Shown: positions 8,557-18,047 of the stretch, piece by piece
Layout of the letters: each line of letters starts with the position of its first letter
Position numbering within the stretch: position 1 is the stretch's first letter
From: an uncultured Flavobacteriaceae bacterium
GTDB lineage: Bacteria; Bacteroidota; Bacteroidia; Flavobacteriales; Flavobacteriaceae
Length of the DNA: 64,000 bases
Assembly: GCA_947494565.1 (NCBI GenBank)
Contig: CANLVG010000003.1
Span: forward strand, 310,001-374,000
Direction of reading: 5' to 3'
Translations under genes and position numbers: made by a program
The notes under the pieces: generated by a model
What the model was told of the DNA's origin: nothing
The model's database searches: none
What the model saw: the letters and a program-made list of their open reading frames with translations, nothing else

Positions 8557-10380
8557 CTAGCCCAGTGATTGCATCTCCACGAGCTTGAAATAGTTGCCTT
8601 TTTTGGCGAGCAGCGCTTCATGAGATCCTTGTTCGACTATTTTTCCTTTTTGGAGCACGACGATAGTGTCTGCCGTCTGTATGGTCGACAATCGGTGTGC
8701 AATAACAATGGAGGTACGATTTCGCATCATCTTTTCTAGGGCGTCCTGCACCAGACGTTCACTTTCAGTGTCAAGAGCTGAAGTAGCTTCATCCAAGATC
8801 ATTATCGGTGGATTTTTCAAAACGGCCCGAGCAATCGATAATCGTTGTTTTTGCCCTCCACTCAGTTTATTTCCTCCATCACCGATGTTGGTGTCATAGC
8901 CATTGGGTAATTCAGATATGAATTCATGGGCGTTGGCAATCTTGGCGGCTTCTGTAATTTCATCTTCCGTGGCGTTTTCTTTTCCAAGGGCAATATTACT
9001 TCGTACGGTATCATTGAACAATATGGAATCTTGAGTGACCAAACCGAGTAAACTACGCAGTGATTTCTTGGAAAGGGTTTTGATATTGTCCCCGTCGATT
9101 TTGATCGCCCCTTCATTGACGTCATAAAAACGTGTCACTAGATTTGCAATGGTACTTTTTCCGCTACCCGATTGTCCGACAAGTGCTACGGAATGCCCTT
9201 TGGGAACCTCGAGATCAAAATTTCGAAGTACATAGTCGTCCTCATATTTAAAGGAGATATTTTCCAGATGGATACCTTTTTCGAAGACTTTTTTATCCAA
9301 GGCATTCTCAGCTTCAATGATGGGATTTTCGGTTTCAAGAATTTCCAATACACGTTCTGCAGCGGCATTCCCTTTTTTAACCCCATAGGAGGCCTTGCTC
9401 ATTGATTTGGCAGGCGTTAGTATGTTATAAGCCAATCCCATATAGGCGATAAAAGATGCCGCATCCAAAGTTTCTTCCACAATCACCATTTTGCCACCGA
9501 ACCATAATAAGACCCCAATGACCAAAATACCCAAAAATTCCCCTGTCGGGGACGCTAGGTTTTGTCGATTCAGAAGTTTGTTGCTAAAATCAAAAAAACG
9601 TTTGGTCGAGCTTGAAAAAGTTCGGTAAAATTTGGATTCGGCATTAAATGCCTTGACCACGCGCAAGCCTCCTAATGTCTCCTCAACTATGGAAAGAAAA
9701 TTGCCCTGTTCTTTTTGAACGTCATCTGATTGTTTCTTTAATGATTTTCCGATCCATGAAATGATGCCTCCGGCAATAGGAATAAAAATGAACACAAAAA
9801 GGGTGAGCTTTCCGCTAATGCCGAACATGATGATGATCGTGAATAAAATGGTCAAGGGGTCACGTACGATCAGTTCCAATACGGATAGAAACGAATGTTG
9901 TATCTCAAGTACATCGGAAGTAATCCTCGCAATGACATCGCCCTTTCTTTTTTCGGAGTAATAGGCGACGGGGAGTTCCGTAATTTTTTCATACATCTGG
10001 TTTCTGATATCCTTGAGAACCCCATTCCGAAGAAATGTGATGAAATACATGGCCAGATAATTGAAGAGGTTTTTAAGCAAGAATAGAACCAATATTAAAC
10101 CAATGACTAACACCAGCCCCTTCATTTTATCCGCCCCGGCGTACTGGGTGACATGGTATCCGAGGTAGTCCATGATATAATCCTTGGCTCCCCCTAAACC
10201 GGTATATTCAGGTAGTTGGGTAATGGGTTTGTCCTTTTCGAACAGCACGTTCAACATGGGGATGAGTGCCGCAAAAGAGAGTGCACTAAACAGGGCATAG
10301 AGTATGTTGAACAGAATGTTCAGATATCCGTATTTGCGATACGGTTTCGCAAAATGGAGGATTTTTTTGAAATAGTCCAT
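8557..10380 (-). CDS. ABC exporter, fused permease/ATPase (MsbA-like)
   Basis: This is a 607-residue half-transporter expected to work as a homodimer in the inner membrane. Residues 1-330 form the six-helix exporter domain. The nucleotide-binding domain follows with Walker A GQSGSGKST (402-410), signature LSGGQ (506-510), Walker B IMILDEATSALD (526-537) and the switch histidine in IAHR. The family exports lipids (MsbA) or drugs. Context with a GT2 glycosyltransferase and a phosphohexomutase makes a lipid-linked or envelope glycan substrate plausible, but that is inference. Its ATG overlaps the stop codon of the upstream gene (TAATG at 10382-10378), so the two are coupled. Confidence 0.9.
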   Translation of the reverse strand: MDYFKKILHFAKPYRKYGYLNILFNILYALFSALSFAALIPMLNVLFEKDKPITQLPEYTGLGGAKDYIMDYLGYHVTQYAGADKMKGLVLVIGLILVLFLLKNLFNYLAMYFITFLRNGVLKDIRNQMYEKITELPVAYYSEKRKGDVIARITSDVLEIQHSFLSVLELIVRDPLTILFTIIIMFGISGKLTLFVFIFIPIAGGIISWIGKSLKKQSDDVQKEQGNFLSIVEETLGGLRVVKAFNAESKFYRTFSSSTKRFFDFSNKLLNRQNLASPTGEFLGILVIGVLLWFGGKMVIVEETLDAASFIAYMGLAYNILTPAKSMSKASYGVKKGNAAAERVLEILETENPIIEAENALDKKVFEKGIHLENISFKYEDDYVLRNFDLEVPKGHSVALVGQSGSGKSTIANLVTRFYDVNEGAIKIDGDNIKTLSKKSLRSLLGLVTQDSILFNDTVRSNIALGKENATEDEITEAAKIANAHEFISELPNGYDTNIGDGGNKLSGGQKQRLSIARAVLKNPPIMILDEATSALDTESERLVQDALEKMMRNRTSIVIAHRLSTIQTADTIVVLQKGKIVEQGSHEALLAKKGNYFKLVEMQSLG

Positions 10381-12089
10381 TAACTCAATTGCAGTTCGGA
10401 AAGAATAGTGGCAATTTTTGAATCCAATGTTGCATTCACCTTTTTGAACTCATTGGCATTCTCGAGTGTCGTATTCGTACTGATGTAGAATTTTACTTTC
10501 GGCTCCGTACCACTTGGTCTGGCCGCAACTCGAGTACCATCTTCCGTTTCATAGATCAGTACGTTTGACTTCGGAAGGTCCATGATCTTTTCTGCACCGG
10601 TAATCACATTCTTGGCAATCGAGGTGTTATAGTCTTCGATCCACCGAACTTTAGAACCGGCTACGGATTCCACAGGATTATCCCTAAAATCCTCTAGCAT
10701 CTGTTTGATTTCCGCTGCACCACTGATTCCCTTCTTAGTCAGTGATACCAAATGTTCCTTATAGAAGCCAAAATCCACATAACAATCAATAAGGTCTTTG
10801 TAGAAAGAACTTCCATTGGCTTTGGCCTGGCTTGCGATTTCACAAGCGAGTAGGGTAGAGGTCACCGCATCCTTGTCACGTACAAAGTCACCGACCATAT
10901 ATCCGAAGCTTTCTTCTCCTCCGCCGATGAATTTTGACTGGGGAAAGTCCTTGATCATCTTACCGATCCATTTGAAGCCCGTAAGTGCTGTTTTGAACTC
11001 CACGCCATAGGCTTTGGCCATGGCCTCCATCATTGGGGTAGACACAATGGTAGTTGCAATAAACTCATTGCCCTGAAACCCCTTTTCTTTGTGTTGGTCC
11101 AAAAGAAATTTGGTCATCAATACCATGGCCTGGTTGCCATTGACGATTTCCATCTTTCCTTCAAGGTTACGCACGGCAATGCCTAGGCGATCACTATCCG
11201 GGTCGGTTCCTACAACCATATCGGCCCCGATTTCCTCTGCTTTGGCAACCGCCATAGAAAGTGCTTCCGGCTCTTCTGGGTTTGGGGAAACCACTGTGGG
11301 AAAAGCTCCGTCCGGCTTTGCTTGTTCTTCGATAATGGTCACGTTTTCGTATCCGGCCCGTTTCAGCACTTCGGGAATTGCGGTAATCGAAGTGCCGTGT
11401 AAAGAGGTAAAGACAATTTTGAAATCTGCCTTTCCATCGGCATTGAAACTTCCGTTTTTGACCGATTCGTCAATAAACGCTTGATCAACTTCTTTATCAA
11501 TGCTTTCGATCATACTGCTGTCTGCGGAAAACTTAATGTCTTCAAAGGAGAGTGAATTGATTTCTGCTATGATAGCACCGTCTTGGGGTGGAACAATTTG
11601 GCCACCATCCGTCCAATACACTTTGTATCCATTATACTCCGGCGGATTATGCGATGCTGTTAAGACAATACCTGCGTGACAGTTCAAATGACGTACGGCA
11701 AAAGAGAGCTCGGGAGTCGTACGGAGTTCTGAAAAAAGAAAAACTTTAATTCCATTTGCGGAAAATACCTCTGCCACGGTTTGCGCCAAGGTATCACTAT
11801 TATGACGGCAGTCGTATGCTATGACCACCTTGATGGCTTCGTCAGAATATGATTTACGCAGGTAGTTACTTAGTCCTTGCGTACTTTTTCCCAAGGTATA
11901 TTTATTGATACGGTTGGTACCAGCACCCATAATTCCACGCATACCGCCGGTTCCGAATTCCATGTTCTTATAAAAACGATCTTTTAACTCTTCTGGGTCA
12001 CTGTCTATTAGATTTTGAACTTCGGACCTTACATCGGTATCAAAAAAATCGCTAAGCCAGCCTTTGGCAGTTTCTAGAATGGTATCCAT
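10380..12089 (-). CDS. Phosphoglucomutase / phosphomannomutase
   Basis: This alpha-D-phosphohexomutase interconverts hexose 1- and 6-phosphates in the cytoplasm. At 569 residues it belongs to the longer PGM2/PgcA-like group. The active-site serine is S146 in TASHNPP (144-150), the magnesium loop is GTDPDSDR (294-301), sugar recognition is GGEESFGY and the phosphate-binding loop is RPSGTEPKV near the C-terminus. It supplies glucose-1-phosphate for glycan or nucleotide-sugar synthesis, which fits the glycosyltransferase directly upstream (27-base gap). Specificity for glucose over mannose is not readable. Confidence 0.92.
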   Translation of the reverse strand: MDTILETAKGWLSDFFDTDVRSEVQNLIDSDPEELKDRFYKNMEFGTGGMRGIMGAGTNRINKYTLGKSTQGLSNYLRKSYSDEAIKVVIAYDCRHNSDTLAQTVAEVFSANGIKVFLFSELRTTPELSFAVRHLNCHAGIVLTASHNPPEYNGYKVYWTDGGQIVPPQDGAIIAEINSLSFEDIKFSADSSMIESIDKEVDQAFIDESVKNGSFNADGKADFKIVFTSLHGTSITAIPEVLKRAGYENVTIIEEQAKPDGAFPTVVSPNPEEPEALSMAVAKAEEIGADMVVGTDPDSDRLGIAVRNLEGKMEIVNGNQAMVLMTKFLLDQHKEKGFQGNEFIATTIVSTPMMEAMAKAYGVEFKTALTGFKWIGKMIKDFPQSKFIGGGEESFGYMVGDFVRDKDAVTSTLLACEIASQAKANGSSFYKDLIDCYVDFGFYKEHLVSLTKKGISGAAEIKQMLEDFRDNPVESVAGSKVRWIEDYNTSIAKNVITGAEKIMDLPKSNVLIYETEDGTRVAARPSGTEPKVKFYISTNTTLENANEFKKVNATLDSKIATILSELQLS

Positions 12090-12116
12090 AACGTAGTGTT
12101 TTTTAAGGCGATAAAT

Positions 12117-13085
12117 TTACGAAGAATATAGTTCTTCACTGACTTTTGTTTCTTCGGAAATCGTGTATCGCGCTTCGTTCTTTCTTGACCTGATCAATAT
12201 TTCGCCCAAGAAACCAGCCAAAAACAATTGGGTTCCGATAATCATCGCGGTCAATGCTATAAAGAATTGTGGTCTATCCGTAATCAGTCTTCCCGTTGTA
12301 TTGATGAACAGTTTGTCGATTCCCAAATAGGTGGCGAATCCGAATCCGATAAGAAACATGATCACTCCTAGGGCCCCGAAAAGGTGCATGGGCTGTTTGC
12401 CGAATTTCGAAACAAACCAGATGGTGATCAAATCTAAAAATCCATTGATAAATCGTTCCATGCCAAATTTAGTTTTACCGTATTTACGGGCTTGGTGCTT
12501 GACTATTTTCTCATTGATTCTTGAGAATCCGGCATTCTTTGCCAAAACCGGTATATAGCGATGCATTTCACCGGAAACTTCAATGGATTTCACTACTGTC
12601 TTTTGGTAGGCTTTCAATCCACAGTTGAAATCGTGCAAGCGCACGCCTGAAGTCTTTCTTGCCGCCCAATTAAAGAGTTTCGAGGGCATGTTCTTAAAGA
12701 GTACGGAATCATAGCGTTTCTTTTTCCATCCGGAAACCAGCTCATATCCCTCTTCATGTATCATACGATATAGTTCGGGGATTTCTTCGGGATTATCCTG
12801 TAAATCTGCATCCATAGTAATGATGACGTCTCCTTGTACGGCTTTGAACCCGGCATGTAACGCTTGTGATTTACCGAAGTTCCTCTGAAACCGAATACCT
12901 CTTACGGCAGGGTTTTCCGACGCCAGATTTGAAATAATATCCCATGAGCTATCCGTACTGCCATCATCGATAAAAAGAATTTCATACAAAAAATGATTGG
13001 ATTGCATCACGGATACAATCCAATCATGGAGTTCTTTCAAAGATTCTTCTTCGTTAAGTAAGGGAATAACAATGGATAGCTGCAT
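12117..13085 (-). CDS. GT2 glycosyltransferase with two C-terminal membrane helices (GtrB/DPM1-like)
   Basis: This is a family 2 glycosyltransferase of 322 residues, probably making a polyprenyl-phosphate-linked sugar at the inner membrane. The GT-A domain shows VIPLLNEEE (6-14), DDGSTD (40-45) and the metal-binding DAD (92-94) followed by LQDNPEEIPEL. VSGWKKKR occurs further on. Two membrane helices lie at about 235-256 and 272-298, the arrangement seen in GtrB and ArnC-like undecaprenyl-phosphate glycosyltransferases. It is second in the minus-strand unit that starts with the DUF4199 gene. Confidence 0.88.
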   Translation of the reverse strand: MQLSIVIPLLNEEESLKELHDWIVSVMQSNHFLYEILFIDDGSTDSSWDIISNLASENPAVRGIRFQRNFGKSQALHAGFKAVQGDVIITMDADLQDNPEEIPELYRMIHEEGYELVSGWKKKRYDSVLFKNMPSKLFNWAARKTSGVRLHDFNCGLKAYQKTVVKSIEVSGEMHRYIPVLAKNAGFSRINEKIVKHQARKYGKTKFGMERFINGFLDLITIWFVSKFGKQPMHLFGALGVIMFLIGFGFATYLGIDKLFINTTGRLITDRPQFFIALTAMIIGTQLFLAGFLGEILIRSRKNEARYTISEETKVSEELYSS

Positions 13086-13126
13086 TGCGCACTTCTGATT
13101 TACTTTTCAAAAGTACGATTTTGAAG

Positions 13127-13648
13127 TTAAATTGCGTTTTTTCCTTTTTTCAAGATCAGACCGGTGAACAGGCCAATGATCAGACCGATGACCACGTTAA
13201 GTATAATTCCTATAGGATAGGCAAGCCATGCGATTTTCCCTTGCATTTCCATACCCTGCGCCCACTGTTCTTCAGTTAACTTCGGATTATCAGCAAATGC
13301 CTGAACCTTTGCGATTGCCATTGCCTTTTCCATAAAATCGGGTTCAATCACATTAGTGAGTACCCAGTAAAATGCTAGAGCGATAATACCTCCTACCAGA
13401 CCAATGCCGGCACCCAGTTTTAATGCCTGCGATAGACTTAATAGTCCGCCGTTTGCCTTTTTGAACTGTGAAGTAGCCAGAAAAATGGCTATTACGGTAA
13501 GTATAATTCCAATAATTCGAACCGACCAGCTTTGTTCGTAGTGCAATTCGGCAAAATAGAGCATCAAAGAGAAAATAATACTCGCCAGGCCCAAGAGCAG
13601 GCCGTAGGTCCAAGCGAACTTTCCGGTTTTAGGTAAATTTTCTTCCAT
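13127..13648 (-). CDS. DUF4199 integral membrane protein
   Basis: This is a 173-residue protein with four predicted membrane helices (about 12-32, 40-58, 73-95 and 143-167) and no catalytic motif. The arrangement, with a conserved helix pair around AGIGLVGGIIALAFYW, matches the DUF4199 family of Bacteroidota, which has no known function. It is the first gene of a probable seven-gene minus-strand unit and lies 41 bases before the glycosyltransferase, which suggests a link to envelope glycan export. Confidence 0.8.
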   Translation of the reverse strand: MEENLPKTGKFAWTYGLLLGLASIIFSLMLYFAELHYEQSWSVRIIGIILTVIAIFLATSQFKKANGGLLSLSQALKLGAGIGLVGGIIALAFYWVLTNVIEPDFMEKAMAIAKVQAFADNPKLTEEQWAQGMEMQGKIAWLAYPIGIILNVVIGLIIGLFTGLILKKGKNAI

Positions 13649-13749
13649 TTGTATCGTGTTTTTAGGTTGTACTTAACGTTAGTTGAACAAACTCGGTTTT
13701 TGTTACATCTTCAAGTTACGGTTTTTCAATTTTCTTTTTTTACTTTTTG

Positions 13750-13780
13750 ATTGTGGATTTCGGAGAATTCATTAAATTTG
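13750..13780 (+). promoter_or_regulatory. Promoter of rpmE2
   Basis: ATTG (13750-13753), a 19-base spacer and TAAATTTG (13773-13780) match the Bacteroidota -33/-7 consensus exactly in spacing and in the -7 box. Transcription should begin near 13787, leaving a leader of about 45 bases before the ATG at 13831. Confidence 0.75.
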
Positions 13781-13830
13781 CAGCCTTAAAATGAGTGCCT
13801 GTCGGAATGGGTGCATTAAATTTTATAACC

Positions 13831-14139
13831 ATGAAAAAAGGAATACACCCAGAAAATTACAGGTTAGTAGCCTTCAAAGATATGTCCAATGACGATGTGT
13901 TTTTGACGAAATCGACTGCCGAGACCAAGGAAACCTTAGAGGTGGACGGCGTCGAATATCCGTTAGTGAAGTTAGAGATTTCAAGAACATCCCATCCGTT
14001 TTACACTGGTAAAGCCAAATTCTTGGATACTGCAGGACGAATCGATAAGTTCAAAAGCAAGTACGACAAATTCAAGAAAAAAGCGGCACCTGCAGCTGAA
14101 GAAGCTCCTAAAGCTGAAGAAAGCAAGGAGGAGAAATAA
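13831..14139 (+). CDS. rpmE2: 50S ribosomal protein L31, type B
   Basis: This is a ribosomal large-subunit protein. The ATG at 13831 is used because [11 protein letters not shown] is the conserved start of L31; an upstream in-frame ATG at 13795 would lie in the leader. It contains no cysteine, so this is the zinc-free form (type B). The conserved core [13 protein letters not shown] is present. The 102 residues are longer than usual because of an Ala/Glu/Lys-rich tail ([18 protein letters not shown]) that is common in this phylum. A strong promoter and terminator make it a single-gene unit. Confidence 0.95.
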   Translation: MKKGIHPENYRLVAFKDMSNDDVFLTKSTAETKETLEVDGVEYPLVKLEISRTSHPFYTGKAKFLDTAGRIDKFKSKYDKFKKKAAPAAEEAPKAEESKEEK

Positions 14140-14166
14140 GGAGTATCTTGTAGAATATACATACCG

Positions 14167-14201
14167 AACGCCTCCGATACTCAGTGTCGGAGGCGTTTTT
14201 T
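14167..14201 (+). terminator. Intrinsic terminator after rpmE2
   Basis: AACGCCTCCGA (14167-14177) pairs with TCGGAGGCGTT (14187-14197), and further inner pairs reduce the loop to TCA. A run of T follows. It ends 28 bases before the next ATG (14229). Confidence 0.9.
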
Positions 14202-14228
14202 GTTACTTTTGCCCAAAATTCTATTTTG

Positions 14229-15404
14229 ATGAACTACATCCTTTTTGATGGCCTGGTGCGAGATGCTTTGCTTCCCTTCACCTTTACAAGACCGGTAGCG
14301 GATATCCGTGTCGGTATTTTGACCATCCGTGAGAAATGGGAAAAATACCTCGGGAATACGATCACGACAATTACAGAAGATTATTTGACGGAGAAGTTTC
14401 CCATGGTCGAGATGCCTGAGAATGTGTTGATCAATGCTTCTTTTTTACCCACTGAACAACTGGTCAGTGCGATTCAGGATTTGAAGGAGAACGAAGCGAT
14501 TTTTATGGAGGATGAGGTGATTGCCTTTTATTCCAAAGAATCGCAACAAGAAGTGGATTTCACCACCTATCACTGTATAGCTTTTAAGGAGGAGGTCTTT
14601 CGAATTGAACATACTTGGGATATTTTCTCGAAAAACGGGGAAGCTTTACAGGCCGATTTTGATTTGATTACGGCGGGAAGGAAAAGTGCTCCCATTTCCG
14701 ATACCAATAGCGTTATCCATGCAGAGCATATCTTTCTTGAAGAAGGCGCGAGTGTGGAATACAGTATTTTGAATGCCACCGAAGGGCCTATCTATATTGG
14801 CAAAAATGCACAAATCTGGGAAGGTAGCCTCATCCGGGGTGGTTTTGCCCTGTGTGATCATGCCGTGGTGAAGATGGGGGGTAAGATGTACGGTCCGACC
14901 ACAATCGGCCCCCATTCAAAAGTATGTGGCGAAGTTAGCAATGCCGTAATATTTGGGTATTCCAGTAAGGGTCACGAAGGCTATTTAGGGAATGCGGTAT
15001 TGGGGGAGTGGTGTAATATCGGTGCGGATAGCAATAATTCCAATTTGAAAAATAATTATGCTAAAGTGCGTATTTGGAATTATGAAACAGAAAGTTTTGA
15101 TCAAACCGGACTCCAATTTTGCGGGTTGATGATGGGCGATCACAGTAAGACGGCCATCAACACCATGTTCAATACGGGAACAGTCATCGGCGTCAATTGC
15201 AATATCTACGTACCGGGATTTCCACGAAATTTCGTCCCTAGTTTTAGTTGGGGCGGTGCATCCGGTTTTACAGAGTATTTGCCCAAACGGGCCTTTGAGG
15301 CCGCCAAGGTCATGATGGCAAGACGGGGAGTAGAGTTCAATGAAACCGAGGCTAAGATTTTGGAGCATGTTTTTGAGCTGACCAAGAAATGGCGTAATTA
15401 TTAA
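14229..15404 (+). CDS. GlmU-like sugar-1-phosphate nucleotidyltransferase/acyltransferase, Bacteroidota type
   Basis: The protein has 391 residues from the ATG at 14229; an in-frame ATG at 14184 lies inside the terminator and is rejected. The N-terminus (FDGLVRDALLPFTFTRPVAD) has the pattern of the alternative GlmU-like family of Bacteroidota, in which the normal nucleotide-binding G-x-G-T-R-M loop is not obvious. The C-terminal half contains hexapeptide-type repeats (for example IYIGKNAQIWEGS, YGPTTIGPHSKVCGE and LGEWCNIGADSNNSN), giving a left-handed beta-helix. It is proposed to make UDP-GlcNAc or a related sugar nucleotide for cell-wall synthesis. No classical GlmU is visible in this window. 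Confidence 0.8.
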   Translation: MNYILFDGLVRDALLPFTFTRPVADIRVGILTIREKWEKYLGNTITTITEDYLTEKFPMVEMPENVLINASFLPTEQLVSAIQDLKENEAIFMEDEVIAFYSKESQQEVDFTTYHCIAFKEEVFRIEHTWDIFSKNGEALQADFDLITAGRKSAPISDTNSVIHAEHIFLEEGASVEYSILNATEGPIYIGKNAQIWEGSLIRGGFALCDHAVVKMGGKMYGPTTIGPHSKVCGEVSNAVIFGYSSKGHEGYLGNAVLGEWCNIGADSNNSNLKNNYAKVRIWNYETESFDQTGLQFCGLMMGDHSKTAINTMFNTGTVIGVNCNIYVPGFPRNFVPSFSWGGASGFTEYLPKRAFEAAKVMMARRGVEFNETEAKILEHVFELTKKWRNY

Positions 15405-15487
15405 AATATGAACTCCTTTTCATAAAAGGCAATGGAGTTTTGGTTGAAGTATTTCGTTCAAGTGCCAAAATCATTGAATGAAACCAT

Positions 15488-16828
15488 ATGATCAGTATAG
15501 TGAAGAAAAAAGTCGCATTTTATACTTTAGGCTGTAAGCTGAACTTTTCGGAAACCTCTACGATTGCAAGAAGTTTTCAGGAAGAAGGATTTGAACGGGT
15601 GGACTTTTCCGATCATGCCGATTTATATGTCATCAATACCTGCTCGGTCACCGAGAATGCCGATAAGCGTTTTAAGACCATAGTGCGACAGGCCCAGAAA
15701 GTGAATCCTGAGGCCTTCGTGGCGGCAATTGGTTGCTATGCCCAATTAAAGCCTGAGGAACTTGTTGCTATCGACGGTGTGGATTTAGTGTTAGGAGCTA
15801 CCGAAAAATTCAAGATCACCGACTATGTGAATGACCTTACCAAAAACGATTTGGGAGCGATACACTCCTGTGAAATAGAAGAGGCGGATTTCTATGTAGG
15901 CAGTTACGCCATCGGAGATCGTACGCGGGCCTTCTTAAAAGTGCAAGATGGTTGTGATTACAAATGTACGTATTGTACCATTCCGCTGGCTCGTGGGATA
16001 TCTCGCAGCGATACTTTAGCAAATGTGTTACGCAATGCGGCCGAGATTTCAGCGAAGGGAATCAAGGAAATAGTGCTCACTGGAGTGAATATTGGTGATT
16101 ATGGAAAAGGGGAATTTGGAAATAAGAAACATGAGCATACCTTTTTGGATTTGGTCAAAGCCCTAGATGAAGTGGACGGTATTCATCGCCTACGTATTTC
16201 GTCGATCGAGCCCAATCTTCTAAAAAACGAAACCATTGATTTTGTGGCTCAGAGTAACTCATTTGTGCCACATTTCCACATTCCGCTGCAAAGCGGTTCC
16301 GATGCGCTGTTAAAAAAGATGCGTCGACGGTATATGAGTGATCTATACGTCGAGCGGGTCAACCGAATAAAGGAGGTGATGCCCCACGCCTGTATCGGAG
16401 TAGATGTTATTGTTGGTTTTCCTGGAGAAACAGATGCCCATTTTTTAGAGACTTACCACTTTTTGAGTGCTCTTGAGATATCTTACCTACATGTCTTTAC
16501 CTATTCTGAACGGGATAATACACCGGCCGCTGAAATGGATGGTGCAGTGCCTAAAAAGGTGCGTAACAAGCGCAGTAAGATGTTACGTGGGCTCTCGGTC
16601 AAAAAGCGAAGGGCATTTTATGAGAGTCAATTGGGTACCACGCGAACGGTATTGTTCGAAAGTGAAAATAAACAGGGCTATATTCATGGCTTTACCGAAA
16701 ATTATGTAAAGGTCAAGGCTCCTTGGAATCCTGAATTGGTCAATACCCTACACCGGGTTAGGCTAACCGAAATCGTCGAGGACGGTTTGGTGCGTTTTGA
16801 GTTTATGCCCAGTACGGTACAGGCATAA
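15488..16828 (+). CDS. mtaB: tRNA t6A37 C2-methylthiotransferase
   Basis: This radical-SAM methylthiotransferase converts t6A to ms2t6A at tRNA position 37. The N-terminal UPF0004 domain carries its cluster cysteines at C16 (TLGCKLN), C52 (NTCSVT) and C83 (AIGCYA). The radical-SAM CxxxCxxC is C156, C160, C163 in DGCDYKCTYC. A TRAM-like beta domain ends the protein. The TLGCKLN and NTCSVT signatures favour MtaB over MiaB or RimO. The 446 residues are normal. A bidirectional terminator follows at once. Confidence 0.92.
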   Translation: MISIVKKKVAFYTLGCKLNFSETSTIARSFQEEGFERVDFSDHADLYVINTCSVTENADKRFKTIVRQAQKVNPEAFVAAIGCYAQLKPEELVAIDGVDLVLGATEKFKITDYVNDLTKNDLGAIHSCEIEEADFYVGSYAIGDRTRAFLKVQDGCDYKCTYCTIPLARGISRSDTLANVLRNAAEISAKGIKEIVLTGVNIGDYGKGEFGNKKHEHTFLDLVKALDEVDGIHRLRISSIEPNLLKNETIDFVAQSNSFVPHFHIPLQSGSDALLKKMRRRYMSDLYVERVNRIKEVMPHACIGVDVIVGFPGETDAHFLETYHFLSALEISYLHVFTYSERDNTPAAEMDGAVPKKVRNKRSKMLRGLSVKKRRAFYESQLGTTRTVLFESENKQGYIHGFTENYVKVKAPWNPELVNTLHRVRLTEIVEDGLVRFEFMPSTVQA

Positions 16829-16829
16829 A

Positions 16830-16852
16830 AAAACCTCCTAAAAGGAGGTTTT
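16830..16852. terminator. Bidirectional terminator between mtaB and the GNAT gene
   Basis: AAAACCTCC (16830-16838), loop TAAAA and GGAGGTTTT (16844-16852) form a perfect stem flanked by A on one side and T on the other. It serves both convergent genes (stops at 16828 and 16874). Confidence 0.8.
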
Positions 16853-16873
16853 CAATGTGCTTGAACTGTAGGG

Positions 16874-17167
16874 TTAGATACGTATTCCAACCGGTAGCAT
16901 TTCTTTGTATTGCCTGTTCTTTCTTAAAAAACCTGCAATTTGAGGGCTTGTTGGTACCACCCTTTGATTTTTTTCTTGAATGTGGTGTAAAACAGATTTG
17001 ATGAAATCTTCTCTAAAATCTTTTTTTTCAATAGCTTCGGGGATAACCAGTTTGGTTAAAAAAACCTTTCGTTCTTGCGAAGAATATTCAATCTTAGCTA
17101 GATGTCCGTCAACACTAGTTTCAAATTGACGCAAGAAACTGTTGTCCTTAATTTCTACTTCATTCAT
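16874..17167 (-). CDS. Small GNAT-type N-acetyltransferase (NATD1/YidJ-like)
   Basis: The product is a 97-residue cytoplasmic protein of the small GNAT subfamily (NATD1-like). The ATG at 17167 is chosen because the homologous start is MNEVEIKDN; an upstream ATG would add nine residues. Conserved stretches include GHLAKIEYS, the KLVIPEAI region, the acetyl-CoA loop replaced here by HHIQEKNQRVVPTSPQI, and a terminal RKNRQYKEMLPVG. Such proteins bind acetyl-CoA; no substrate is established. Single gene. Confidence 0.75.
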   Translation of the reverse strand: MNEVEIKDNSFLRQFETSVDGHLAKIEYSSQERKVFLTKLVIPEAIEKKDFREDFIKSVLHHIQEKNQRVVPTSPQIAGFLRKNRQYKEMLPVGIRI

Positions 17168-17339
17168 ATAGTTTGATTTTAATATTTGGTTCAAGACAAA
17201 AAAATTACGGGGTTCTCAGTCCGTAATTTTATCTACTTTTACGTTAGTTGTTAAGGAGTAGGCCCTTTTTTTCTAAAGTAGTTTACAAAATTAGTGAAAA
17301 AAATGTGAAATTCCTAAAAAACCAAGCTTGAAAGCCCCA

Positions 17340-18002
17340 ATGACAGATGATAAGATACATGTGTATTTGATGCCCGGGATGGCAGCCAATCCTTCTATAT
17401 TTAGATATATTCAATTGCCGGAAGCCCAGTTTGAGCTTCATACACTGCATTGGTTCGTTCCACAGAAGAATATGAGTCTGTCTGAGTACGCTTTGAAGAT
17501 GACAGAAGAAATAAAACATGAAACCCCGGTCTTATTAGGTGTTTCTTTTGGGGGAATGTTGGTACAAGAGATGGCCAGATACGTAAAGACCAAAAAAGTC
17601 ATCGTAGTCTCAAGTGTCAAACACGAGTCTGAATTGCCAAAACGGATGCAATTTGCGAAGTACACCAAAATTCATAAATTATTACCAACCGGGATTGTGA
17701 ACAATGTGGAGCTATTGGCTAAATACGCCTTTGGGGAAACTGTTACCAAGCGTTTGGCGCTCTACGAAGAATATCTTTCGATACGTGATAAACATTACAT
17801 CGATTGGTCTATCGATCAAATCGTGAACTGGAAACCAGGTTATTGTCCTGATGGTATGGTTCATATTCATGGTGAAAAAGACAATGTGTTTCCTATTTCG
17901 AATATTAAGGATTGTATTCCTGTTAAACAGGGCACACATACGATGATCATTCATCGAGCAAAATGGTTTAATGAGCACCTCCCCACAATTATTTTGCAAT
18001 AA
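17340..18002 (+). CDS. Alpha/beta hydrolase
   Basis: This is a 220-residue alpha/beta-hydrolase of unknown substrate with no signal peptide, so cytoplasmic. The ATG at 17340 (MTDDKIHVYLMPGMAAN) is used; a TTG four codons upstream is the alternative. The nucleophile elbow is GVSFGG (serine near residue 69), the acid is probably the Asp in HGEKDNVFP, and the histidine is in QGTHTMI. The oxyanion region reads MPGMAAN. Its 3' end contains the promoter of the next gene. Confidence 0.8.
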   Translation: MTDDKIHVYLMPGMAANPSIFRYIQLPEAQFELHTLHWFVPQKNMSLSEYALKMTEEIKHETPVLLGVSFGGMLVQEMARYVKTKKVIVVSSVKHESELPKRMQFAKYTKIHKLLPTGIVNNVELLAKYAFGETVTKRLALYEEYLSIRDKHYIDWSIDQIVNWKPGYCPDGMVHIHGEKDNVFPISNIKDCIPVKQGTHTMIIHRAKWFNEHLPTIILQ

Positions 18003-18025
18003 GCGAGTTGTATCTATACCTTTGA
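17993..18025 (+). promoter_or_regulatory. Promoter of the lytic transglycosylase gene
   Basis: TTTG (17993-17996), 21 bases and TACCTTTG (18018-18025) match the Bacteroidota consensus. The -33 element lies inside the last codons of the hydrolase gene. The expected transcript start is near 18032, with the ATG at 18048. Confidence 0.6.
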
Positions 18026-18047
18026 GTAACCAAATTAATCAAAAGCT

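Noticed and set aside
8445-8621. N-terminal extension of the sigma factor to an ATG at 8621
   Set aside because: The extra 59 residues are Ser/Arg-rich, overlap the ABC transporter gene and are not part of the sigma-factor family; the TTG at 8444 fits better.
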